From the NCBI RefSeq assembly GCF_013215705.1, contig NZ_JABSQR010000040.1, forward strand, positions 1 through 44,947: a DNA stretch of 44,947 nucleotides, given 5' to 3'. Below, piece after piece: positions 35,917 to 43,555 of this stretch. Every line of letters starts with the position of its first letter. The stretch's first letter is position 1. Under the pieces are notes generated by a model that worked only from the letters and a program-made list of their open reading frames with translations, searched no databases and was not told the origin of the DNA. Both the position numbers and the translations under genes were made by a program. The DNA is from Moritella sp. (lineage in GTDB: Bacteria > Pseudomonadota > Gammaproteobacteria > Enterobacterales > Moritellaceae).

Positions 35917-36399
35917 TTAAGACTTCCTAAAGAATTTGATTACAGTCCAGCGCCAAGCGTGACGAAGAACAAGCGGGGCAAGCAGCCATGAGCTGTAAAA
36001 GTGGATATCTTGCATGAGTATACTGAAGTTATTACCCGTGTTACCCCAAAAAGTAAGGTAGACGCCGGTAAGAGTACAAACAATGAGCAAATATTCGATA
36101 ATGGTACCGGTTTGGCGTAAGAATTTCTTTTTACTATTTTGAATAAGATTTCGGTGAGACAGCCAGAAACTACCAACAAAAACAGGGAAGATACTGATAC
36201 CTGCAAGCATATGCATGAGTAGTACGGTACGTTCCACTTGCCATGGAATAGTGATAAATGGCCACAGTAAAAGTCCTGACAGGAACATCAAATATAATAT
36301 CGCTTCGGCTTTCTTATGATGGAAAGCGAAACGTTTAAAATGAGACTGTAAACGTGACCAGATGTTATCACCGGTTGGGGTTGCTATTTGAGCTGACAT
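35917..36399 (-). CDS. Four-helix membrane protein, putative cytochrome b
   Basis: A 160-residue inner-membrane protein with four predicted helices at about residues 33-53, 60-82, 96-116 and 130-152. Histidines lie in or near helices in pairs typical of b-type haem ligation (LLMHMLAG, SHRNL, DIHFYSSWLL and LRHAW). This is similar in layout to small cytochrome b/DUF4405 proteins. It probably relays electrons across the membrane for the adjacent FTR1 permease, analogous to the way FtrD serves FtrC. Haem binding is inferred from histidine placement only. It is four bases upstream of the FTR1 start. Confidence 0.6.
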   Translation of the reverse strand: MSAQIATPTGDNIWSRLQSHFKRFAFHHKKAEAILYLMFLSGLLLWPFITIPWQVERTVLLMHMLAGISIFPVFVGSFWLSHRNLIQNSKKKFLRQTGTIIEYLLIVCTLTGVYLTFWGNTGNNFSILMQDIHFYSSWLLAPLVLRHAWRWTVIKFFRKS

Positions 36400-36433
36400 G
36401 ATAAAACCTTATTCATATCGACGTAATGAAAAC

Positions 36434-36469
36434 GCAAAAAGGGCTGAGTTAATCCTCATCCCTTTTTGC
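36434..36469 (-). terminator. Terminator/attenuator hairpin after the 673-aa gene
   Basis: Arms GCAAAAAGGG (36434-36443) and CCCTTTTTGC (36460-36469) with an inner TGAG/CTCA stem form a 14-bp hairpin with one internal mismatch. On the minus strand it is followed by GTTTTC. It lies between the 673-aa exported protein gene and the cytochrome b-like gene, so it may let the exported protein be made in excess over the membrane genes. Confidence 0.65.
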
Positions 36470-36564
36470 AACTTTTATTTTAGTTTCGCAACACTTTCAT
36501 TAATCAATACACGTTAATTAACAAGTGTGCTACGAGATGGCTTTTCATTGCCAAAAGAGTGAGA

Positions 36565-38586
36565 CTAGTTTGCACTAACCGACACTTTTGCTGCCATCGT
36601 TTGTGCTGTACCGTATTTACCGCCAGCAGCTGTTACTTGTTGTACGCCATCATTATCTGAATCGGTAGTTGAATTGTTTTTCAGTAAGTTTTCACCTGAA
36701 TCACCAACCCATTCTGATAATTGTTGACCACCATTAACTACTTTCTTGAACCAAGCAGTGTAACGCTCTGTTAAGTGTTGTAGTTCTAGTGCAGGAACAT
36801 GTTCGCCTTCTTCATTTGAAAGGTGAAGCATAGTTTCACGTAAACCACCAGAGATTGCTGCAGCCGTTAACGGTGTGTGAATTGTTGCTTTACCTGGTGT
36901 TTGTGCCCATGTACCTAGCTCTGCATCAAACATGTTTTTCTCTACCGCGAGGAAGATAGAACGTGCTGCTTGCTTGTAAGTATCATCTTGTGTCGCAAGA
37001 TAAGCAGAAACTAAACCACGGATTGCAGCGAATTGTGCATCAAGAGATTGGTTTTTATCTACTGATTTACCAACTGTAGCGCCATCGTATACTAGACCGT
37101 TTTTAGCGACTAGTGTATTAACGATGTAATCTGCTTGCGCTTTGATTAAACCAAGAGCTTGTTTACCTTGAGGTGTTGCTAAGTCAACATCACCACCGTC
37201 TGCTGCTGCATAACCAACAGGTAGTGCATCTTGTGAACGTTGGTAAATAGATAGTGCTACGATGCTGTATGCCGCGTCAAACGTTTCAACTTGCGCATTT
37301 TGCTTGCCGTCGTATTTCGTTACAAACGTACCAGCTTTCTTATTGAAGTGTAGATTTGCTAAATTTTGGAACGATAGGTTAGCAATGTTGCTTGCAAGAG
37401 AGAATGCATCGTCAGCAGCTACATTGTTGTTTGTTTTACCATCGATATTTTGTTTTGGTGCGGCAGCAAATGGTTTGCCATCAAATACAGCTTTAAACGC
37501 TGGATTTTGTGCAGTATTCGCTGTGCGTTGGTCAGTAAATGCATAGAATTCACTTACAGGCCATAATAACATCCACGTATCACGTAGTGATGATGAACCA
37601 TCTGTAACTGTTAATTTACCGATGTTATTTACGTTGTTCTTTTGTGTTTCTTTAACTGCTACTTTGTGTGCAAACCAGATTGGGTTTTTAGATGCATCGT
37701 AGTCAGGACCGAATTTAACACCTAGGTTCTTACCGTCAAAGCCCAGTTGCTGTTGCAGGATAAGTAGTTTGTCTATTGACATTTCAGTTAAGATCATGCC
37801 ATTGAAACCATCGGCAGCAGATACACCAAGACTGTGTTTACCGTCTTGATCCATTGTGCTTGATGTTGCTTCAACTTCTTCATCTGTCGTTGTAACGTGC
37901 ATGCCACCTAGGAAATCTTGTGACCACATTACTTCTTTAAGGAAGATGCTACCGATTGCGCCTGGATTTAAGGCTTTATCAAAACTTGCGTTGTCCCATG
38001 CTAACGTTTTGTAGTCACGGAAGTAAGCTGGAATTACTGTGTTGTGTACCGCTGCTTTACCTGTTGCAGATAATACTTCTAACTCTTCGCCATTAACTTT
38101 CGTTGTATCTACTTTACCTGCAAATTCAGGGCTACCTGAAACGTATGGTACAGAAATAGGGTACATGTTTAATGGGATTTCTTCACTTGGGAAGCCAACT
38201 GCGCCTGCAAGTGAGATGAAGCGTTTACCTAAGTCAGCAAGAGAACCACCACGTGCTTGGTTAACTGGACCATTAACTAGGTGAGGACCCATAGTTGATT
38301 GGTAGTTTAACGCGTACATAGCTTCTTCAGAATACTCGTAGCTTTCAATACCTGCTGCGTAATCGAATGCAGTCGGTTGATCAACTTGGTTAGGATCTAA
38401 AACATCAAGGTCTAAACCAAGAGCTTCAGCAAGAGGTTCACCTGATAATTCAAATTCTGTATATGCAAGAAAGTTTGCAGCAGGAGAAAGTGTTTTATCA
38501 AGCACTTTTACGTTTACAGCATGTGATGCAAACGAAGCAGTAAGTAATGCTGAAGAGATGGCAAAGCAGAGAGCAGATTTTTTCAC
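36565..38586 (-). CDS. Large exported protein of unknown function, first gene of FTR1 cluster
   Basis: A 673-residue protein with a clear signal peptide (SALCFAISSALLTASFASHA, cleavage near residue 23). The mature protein is soluble and acidic. The N-terminal half has no motif I recognise. The C-terminal half (about 380-640) is helical with repeated hairpins (LDAQFAAIRGLVSAYLATQDDTY cut here, then SIFLAVEKNMFD), resembling an alpha/alpha-barrel. It has very few or no cysteines and no CxxCH. Start is GTG 38586 behind an AAGGA site. It sits downstream of two Fur-like boxes and ahead of the cytochrome b and FTR1 genes, so it is a candidate periplasmic iron-binding or iron-oxidising partner. That role is inference. 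Confidence 0.8.
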   Translation of the reverse strand: MKKSALCFAISSALLTASFASHAVNVKVLDKTLSPAANFLAYTEFELSGEPLAEALGLDLDVLDPNQVDQPTAFDYAAGIESYEYSEEAMYALNYQSTMGPHLVNGPVNQARGGSLADLGKRFISLAGAVGFPSEEIPLNMYPISVPYVSGSPEFAGKVDTTKVNGEELEVLSATGKAAVHNTVIPAYFRDYKTLAWDNASFDKALNPGAIGSIFLKEVMWSQDFLGGMHVTTTDEEVEATSSTMDQDGKHSLGVSAADGFNGMILTEMSIDKLLILQQQLGFDGKNLGVKFGPDYDASKNPIWFAHKVAVKETQKNNVNNIGKLTVTDGSSSLRDTWMLLWPVSEFYAFTDQRTANTAQNPAFKAVFDGKPFAAAPKQNIDGKTNNNVAADDAFSLASNIANLSFQNLANLHFNKKAGTFVTKYDGKQNAQVETFDAAYSIVALSIYQRSQDALPVGYAAADGGDVDLATPQGKQALGLIKAQADYIVNTLVAKNGLVYDGATVGKSVDKNQSLDAQFAAIRGLVSAYLATQDDTYKQAARSIFLAVEKNMFDAELGTWAQTPGKATIHTPLTAAAISGGLRETMLHLSNEEGEHVPALELQHLTERYTAWFKKVVNGGQQLSEWVGDSGENLLKNNSTTDSDNDGVQQVTAAGGKYGTAQTMAAKVSVSAN

Positions 38587-38624
38587 AACAAATCCTTTTT
38601 ATTTTTTATAATAGACTATGTCTT

Positions 38625-38692
38625 AATGAGAATAGTTCGTATTATCCATATAATTATGCTAAATGCAACTCTAATTGATAATTATTACTATT
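38625..38692 (-). promoter_or_regulatory. Putative Fur-controlled promoter of the FTR1 cluster
   Basis: Two 19-base sequences, AATGAGAATAGTTCGTATT (38625-38643) and ATTGATAATTATTACTATT (38674-38692), each match the Vibrio-style Fur consensus AATGANAATNATTNTCATT at 13 of 16 defined positions. Between them, on the minus strand, lies a promoter-like TTGCAT (38663-38668) with GATAAT (38641-38646) and a 16-base spacer. One box covers the -10 and start region and the other abuts the -35. Transcription would begin about 48 bases before the GTG of the 673-aa gene. Iron repression is inferred. Confidence 0.5.
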
Positions 38693-39357
38693 TATAATGA
38701 TCTAGCACAATTTGATTTAAACTCGCGTAATAGTTGAACAAATTCTGCTGGTGCACGATCGAGATCATCGTTTGGGAAGTAAATATCATAACCAAGCGTA
38801 TTGTGGAGATACTGCATTCGGTTAATAAACATGGCCTGTAGTCCGTGATAATTGTGGGTTACTTTTACGTCTGGATAAAGCATATTATCGGCATTTCCGT
38901 ACAGGCTCGAACTTGGATCAGTGAGCATGATAAGGGCTCTTTGCTCTAATAACATATGAGATAAAGTGGGTAACGAAGCGCTATTGATAAGGTGCTCTCG
39001 CTGTTTGAGGCGGATACCGATGTAAGGTAATTCTTTTAACGCTAATCCGTCATTTATCTTTGGTATATCGATGCGTTGTATATCTTGCCAGAGGATAGTA
39101 AAACCATCTCGTGAGGTGAAATAATGCAGTCCTTCTTTGGTCAGTGAGAAACGGTAATATACGTCATTAATTTTCACGATCCCAACAATTAACAAGCATA
39201 TACCGATCATAAGCGCCCCTGCTGACAGAGGAAAATAAAGGGAATTGTCTGAGTCTGCAGATGTTGTTAACAACGATATGATACTGCTGAAAATGAACAG
39301 GGCAGCAACAATAGTCACCGTTACGCCATTACGTTTTGCGATAGGCCGTATCAACAT
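38692..39357 (-). CDS. DUF2982 family membrane protein
   Basis: A 221-residue protein with two N-terminal transmembrane helices, about residues 13-32 and 41-63, and a cytoplasmic domain resembling a PH-like fold (YYRFSLTKEGLHYFTSRDGF, then ILWQDIQRIDIP). It matches DUF2982, a family seen in Vibrio and relatives with no known role. Start ATG 39357 has a strong GAGGAGGTG site. It follows pdsS by 18 bases and is likely the last gene of the pdsR-pdsS transcript. The upstream Fur-like box of the next cluster overlaps its stop codon. Confidence 0.75.
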   Translation of the reverse strand: MLIRPIAKRNGVTVTIVAALFIFSSIISLLTTSADSDNSLYFPLSAGALMIGICLLIVGIVKINDVYYRFSLTKEGLHYFTSRDGFTILWQDIQRIDIPKINDGLALKELPYIGIRLKQREHLINSASLPTLSHMLLEQRALIMLTDPSSSLYGNADNMLYPDVKVTHNYHGLQAMFINRMQYLHNTLGYDIYFPNDDLDRAPAEFVQLLREFKSNCARSL

Positions 39358-39375
39358 TGCACACCTCCTCTGAGA

Positions 39376-41439
39376 TTACTTGTCTATTGGTAATAATAGT
39401 TCAAATATAACCCCTTTATCACCCGGCAAGTTTCTTGCTTTTATGTTTCCATGATGGAAATCACTGATTAACTTGACGATATGTAAACCTAAGCCAAGAT
39501 GTGGAGTATCTGATTGTTGGCGATTGGAGACCATAGAGTCAAACAGCTGGGGGATATTATCACTGCTAAAGTGCGGTCCTTGGTTTTCGACCGAGAGTTG
39601 TAGTTGCGTGTTGATCTTATTTAGCTTAAAACGAATCGGTTGACCTACTGGCGCATAATCAACGGCATTACTGATGAGCTTATCGAGTAATTGGACGATA
39701 AGTTCTGGGGCTAAATTTATCGTGTAATCATCATTATGGTCGTATTCAAATTGAAATTGATGATGGCTGTAAATTTGTCGGTAAGCTTCGGTTACCTCTT
39801 CTAACATATCGTCAAACGGGACCACTTGCCACTGTGCATATTCAAAGCTTTGTTCTAATTTATTGGCTTCACTGAGTGCGTTTAATGTTTGGCTTAGGCG
39901 ATTTGTACCTTGCATTGCCCGTGTGAGGTATTTTGTTGCTTCCGGGTCTAAGTCCGATAATTCAAGGTTTTCGAGCGATGTACGAATCACGGCAACTGGT
40001 GTTTTCAATTCGTGAGAAAGTTTATCAGCCAAAGTAGCCAGATAGTCAGTGTACTTACCTTGATTAATCGTCAGTTGTTGCATCACTCGGGATAAATCAC
40101 CCAATTCATCAGGCAGTCTGCTGGCGGCTGGCACCGCCATTATCTTACCGTCGCTATCGATTGCTGCGCGGTAGTTCTTCTTCATTCGAACAATACGCCA
40201 AGACAAAGACGATGCAAATGCAAATAAGCCGGTCACAATCACGGCGATGATAGTAAACAGTAATATTAATAATTGGTTTAACGCTTTGCTGGCAGACAGT
40301 AAACTTTGTCGTGAATCTTGTACAGCAACCAAATAGAATTGTTGGCCATTAGCGATAATGACTTTACTATGCAGTTGTTTATTAATCGGCGAGTCTTGGT
40401 ACCAAGTTGTTTGTTCTAATTGCGGTGGAGATATCCAGCGGCCTAGGCTGGTAGGTTCTCGCCAATAAGGTAATGAGTTGGAGGTAAATAATCTGTTGTA
40501 GATTGCATTGGTGAGCCAGGATGGACCTGTTTGGTCACTATTACTATTATCATCTGAGTCATTCATCAGCTGATCTGCATTTTGTTGCCCAACCAGCCAA
40601 TATTGACTATTGAGCAAATACAAACTTAGTCCGGGTTGTAAATAATTAGCGAGTTGGTGGTTTAAATCCAATTCTTCACGCACTAGACTGCGTTCGTAAG
40701 TCGTCGTCGGCTTAGATTTAAAATGTTGATTTATTTGGCTGTCATTAAGTATGAGATCAAAGCCAATCGCATTGCTTGCTAAGTCAATTGGGATTGCAAT
40801 TTCTATATTGTAGTGGCCATCGCGCCATAACCAGGTACCAGCATCTCTACGCGTTGTCATTGTTTGACTCGTGTTGCGTATTTCTACACGACCAGAGCCT
40901 TGGGGGTTAATCTGCCAATGTGAAACCAGACCAGTATTATTGATACTGCGGATATTAAGCTGATCTGCAGCTCGCTGTGGTTGCATTGGATTATAATAAT
41001 GCGGTGTCAGCGCTGATGTCTGTATAAAGATATAGAGTAATCTATTATTTGCAGCTAACCTAAATTTGACTGTTGTGGCTGGCTTTGCTTCTGCCGATAA
41101 ATTGGCCACGTGATCATAGTTGTTAAGTTGAAACCAAGGTGTGGTGATATTTTTCCAATCACTTTCTTCACCGTCAAATCCGTCCAATAACATTTTACTG
41201 TCAGTGAGCGGGGCGTAATAGTTACCTTGGTGAGTATGAAAAATGGAATGTGGTGACTGGTTTAATGTGTGTTTAAGCTGTTGTGTTGCAGCGGTCATTT
41301 GCACATCAAGTAACTGGCTGTGGCTTTGGCGTAAACTGGTTTCTAAAATACTGACACTCTGACAACCAGCCCAAGGCAGTAATAACATTAGACTGGCAAC
41401 AAGTAGGAGTTGTGTCTTTAAGCTGAAGCGAATTTTCAC
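39376..41439 (-). CDS. pdsS: Sensor histidine kinase, proteobacterial dedicated sortase system type
   Basis: A 687-residue kinase. TM1 is at residues 12-30. The periplasmic region has a CBM9-like beta domain (about 75-235, with LLDGFDGEESDW and WLWRDGHYNIEIAIP). TM2 is near 387-410, then HAMP, then the phospho-accepting H476 in LSHELKTPVAVIRT, N-box DKLISNAVDYAP, and LGLGLHIVKLI. This layout matches the sensor kinase of the proteobacterial dedicated sortase system, common in marine species. The GTG start overlaps the pdsR stop by three bases. The partner sortase and its target are not in the window. Stimulus unknown; a glycan ligand is possible from the CBM9-like domain. Confidence 0.85.
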   Translation of the reverse strand: MKIRFSLKTQLLLVASLMLLLPWAGCQSVSILETSLRQSHSQLLDVQMTAATQQLKHTLNQSPHSIFHTHQGNYYAPLTDSKMLLDGFDGEESDWKNITTPWFQLNNYDHVANLSAEAKPATTVKFRLAANNRLLYIFIQTSALTPHYYNPMQPQRAADQLNIRSINNTGLVSHWQINPQGSGRVEIRNTSQTMTTRRDAGTWLWRDGHYNIEIAIPIDLASNAIGFDLILNDSQINQHFKSKPTTTYERSLVREELDLNHQLANYLQPGLSLYLLNSQYWLVGQQNADQLMNDSDDNSNSDQTGPSWLTNAIYNRLFTSNSLPYWREPTSLGRWISPPQLEQTTWYQDSPINKQLHSKVIIANGQQFYLVAVQDSRQSLLSASKALNQLLILLFTIIAVIVTGLFAFASSLSWRIVRMKKNYRAAIDSDGKIMAVPAASRLPDELGDLSRVMQQLTINQGKYTDYLATLADKLSHELKTPVAVIRTSLENLELSDLDPEATKYLTRAMQGTNRLSQTLNALSEANKLEQSFEYAQWQVVPFDDMLEEVTEAYRQIYSHHQFQFEYDHNDDYTINLAPELIVQLLDKLISNAVDYAPVGQPIRFKLNKINTQLQLSVENQGPHFSSDNIPQLFDSMVSNRQQSDTPHLGLGLHIVKLISDFHHGNIKARNLPGDKGVIFELLLPIDK

Positions 41440-42140
41440 TCAATAACCCAGCGATAACCCATCCCGTAAGCTGTTTTAATAGCGTTGAAATCGGCATCTA
41501 TGTAACTGAATTTTTTACGTATGCGTTTGATGTGTGTGGTGATGGTATTGTTATCGAGTACCACATGTGCGGCATCCATGAGTTGGTCTCGACTTTTAAC
41601 CTGACCAGGGTACTTAGCAAGGGTATGTACAATCCAAAACTCAGTTAACGTGAGCATGACGGGCTGATCTAGCCAGTAAGTCTCAATACGCTCGATATTG
41701 ATCCGCAATGAACCATGAGTAATGACTTGTTCGTCTACTGACGGCGGTTTTTTTAACGCTCGGACCCGGCGGAAAAGCGCCGCAACACGCGCTAAAACTT
41801 GATGAATACTGACGTCTTTTGTTAAGTAATCATCAGCGCCAAGACGTAACGCTGAAATCTCGTCTAGTTCACTGTTGCGCGCGGTTAAAAATATAATCGG
41901 TAGGGTTTCTGAAAGTTGGCGTAATGTACGGCATAGATCAAAGCCTCCTTCGTATTCACCCTGCAAACCGACATCAATAATAGCCATATCAGGCAATGCA
42001 AGGGTAAAGGCCGCTAGTGCGTCCTGGCGATTATGAAAGAGTGAAACCCGGTAGCCGATTCGTTGTAAGGCATCACGATAATTTTCTGCGATATTGATTT
42101 CATCTTCAACGAGGGCAATATGTAATTGTTGTTTTATCAT
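41436..42140 (-). CDS. pdsR: OmpR-type response regulator, dedicated sortase system type
   Basis: A 234-residue response regulator. The receiver domain has E12, D13 and phosphoacceptor D56 (AIIDVGLQGEYEGGFDL), and LRLGADDYLTKD with the conserved lysine. The C-terminal winged helix has LTLTEFWIVHTLAKYPG and ITTHIKRIRKKF. The EYEGG insertion after D56 and the C-terminal YGMGYRW fit the marine sortase-associated regulator family. It is translationally coupled to pdsS. The target genes are not evident. Confidence 0.88.
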   Translation of the reverse strand: MIKQQLHIALVEDEINIAENYRDALQRIGYRVSLFHNRQDALAAFTLALPDMAIIDVGLQGEYEGGFDLCRTLRQLSETLPIIFLTARNSELDEISALRLGADDYLTKDVSIHQVLARVAALFRRVRALKKPPSVDEQVITHGSLRINIERIETYWLDQPVMLTLTEFWIVHTLAKYPGQVKSRDQLMDAAHVVLDNNTITTHIKRIRKKFSYIDADFNAIKTAYGMGYRWVIE

Positions 42141-42181
42141 TCGGACTAACTCATAAATCGATAATAAGGAGGTGCGCTTCT

Positions 42182-42256
42182 ATGCCGTGCTATGTTATCA
42201 AGGATAAAAATATTAATACAGCTTTTAGCAAGCCTGTCGAGATTCATATCGCTTAA
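42182..42256 (+). CDS. Possible 24-residue small ORF with perfect Shine-Dalgarno
   Basis: ATG 42182 to TAA 42256 encodes MPCYVIKDKNINTAFSKPVE followed by IHIA. The leader has AAGGAGGT (42166-42173), a full match to the 16S anti-Shine-Dalgarno, nine bases before the ATG. It is divergent from pdsR, whose start is 42 bases away. No hydrophobic segment or known microprotein family is seen. The perfect ribosome binding site is the only evidence, so this may be chance. Confidence 0.35.
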   Translation: MPCYVIKDKNINTAFSKPVEIHIA

Positions 42257-42315
42257 GCTTTTTAATAACAGGGTAGTATGACGGGAAGTGTTGATATTGA
42301 AGTATATGTTTGACT

Positions 42316-42364
42316 AAAAATAAAACCAACACAGCAGCTGTTATCATCACTGGGTTGGTTTTAT
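42316..42364 (-). terminator. Terminator of the 347-aa membrane protein gene
   Basis: Arms ATAAAACCAAC (42320-42330) and GTTGGTTTTAT (42354-42364) give an 11-bp perfect stem. On the minus strand it is followed by TTTTTA. It lies 18 bases past the stop of the minus-strand gene that ends at 42382. Confidence 0.7.
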
Positions 42365-42381
42365 CGAACAAAGTCGAGGCG

Positions 42382-43425
42382 TTAAGCTACGTTTGCTTGT
42401 CTTATCCAACGTAAATGATTATTACGTTTTCTCTCAACAATACCGAAGTATAGAAATTCTTCGAAAGCCTGATCGACTTCGTCCATGCTCAACTTTAGTA
42501 TTTCAGCGATGTATTTTTTAGAGCATTTCAAGTCTTGTTCTTGTGTTGCTTGTAAAATAGCTGAAGACCTTGCTGACATTTGCTTTTCAATTAATAAGGA
42601 TTGATCTTCTAATTGAGCCGGCGCTTCAATTTCAATATAGCTCTGTGTTGCTAAAAGACGTAAATGTTCAGCTTTATCCGCTTTTTCTTGTTCTTTTTTA
42701 CGGCTAATTGAATGACGGAAACGCAGTTCTTCACCGATTAAACCAACAAAGAAAGCAGCAAAAATATCAAGTAATACCGATAAGAAGATCACTAACCATG
42801 ATTGTGCATTTTCTGTTGTGGTATTAAGGATTTTCGCCAGGCTTGCGATCAAACTGATAACCGAACCTTTTTCAGAGACCGGAACGCTATCACGCTCAAT
42901 TCTAAGTTGTGTTTGTTTTTCTCGGAGAATTTGATTTTCTTTTTGGATCCGAGTCACACCAAGTGAAATCATTTTTAATTCGAGGTATTTATCTGCGGCT
43001 TTGTTATTAAGCGCAATTTCATCGTCGAGCGCTGATATTTGCAGAGTAATGGCATTTACCTTGTTATCGCGTTGATCAACATACTGTTGTGCTACATTGG
43101 TAGCACTGTTAATACCACCGATACTGCCGCCTATCGAAATAATAGCAAGGATACAGTAGAAACCTAGCGCTACAACTGCGGCATGGAATGCTTTACGTGC
43201 AATGCGCTCACCAAATTCGTACCAAGCAAAGAATTTACCCAGTTCAAAAATGACGGCTAAACTTCCGAACAAAATTTGCATAAGTAATTTATCGTGAATA
43301 GATAAAAAGAGTAGCAGTGAGAATATTACTGATGCGGTAATCGCTGCGCCAGTAAAGGCATACAAGCTGCACATTGCAAGGGTGCCTTTAGGGCGGCGAG
43401 TATATGTTAATGAAGAATCATGCAT
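42382..43425 (-). CDS. Membrane protein with coiled coil and C-terminal winged-helix-like region
   Basis: A 347-residue protein. Three helices lie at about residues 18-44, 48-70 and 82-105. A periplasmic coiled coil of about 65 residues (NKVNAITLQISALDDEIAL, then RIQKENQILREKQTQL) is followed by a fourth helix at about 203-230. The cytoplasmic tail is highly charged and ends in a winged-helix-like segment (KKYIAEILKLSMDEVDQAFE and YFGIVERKRNNHLRW). I do not recognise the family. The layout suggests a membrane-bound sensor or DNA-contacting protein. It has its own terminator and lies alone between pdsR and the LpxR-like gene. Confidence 0.7.
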   Translation of the reverse strand: MHDSSLTYTRRPKGTLAMCSLYAFTGAAITASVIFSLLLFLSIHDKLLMQILFGSLAVIFELGKFFAWYEFGERIARKAFHAAVVALGFYCILAIISIGGSIGGINSATNVAQQYVDQRDNKVNAITLQISALDDEIALNNKAADKYLELKMISLGVTRIQKENQILREKQTQLRIERDSVPVSEKGSVISLIASLAKILNTTTENAQSWLVIFLSVLLDIFAAFFVGLIGEELRFRHSISRKKEQEKADKAEHLRLLATQSYIEIEAPAQLEDQSLLIEKQMSARSSAILQATQEQDLKCSKKYIAEILKLSMDEVDQAFEEFLYFGIVERKRNNHLRWIRQANVA

Positions 43426-43555
43426 GTTAAATGTATCTTAAAGCAGAAAGGTGACTAATTTGCGGGCATACTAACACGGCTAATTAGTAACGGATAACTA
43501 CTTTTGGCTATTTTAACAAACGGGCATATTTCAACCATTTTGTGATGGGGATCTA

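Noticed and set aside
37262-38284. ORFs on the + strand inside the 673-aa exported protein gene
   Set aside because: Both are opposite-strand shadows of a strong signal-peptide-bearing gene and have no family resemblance.
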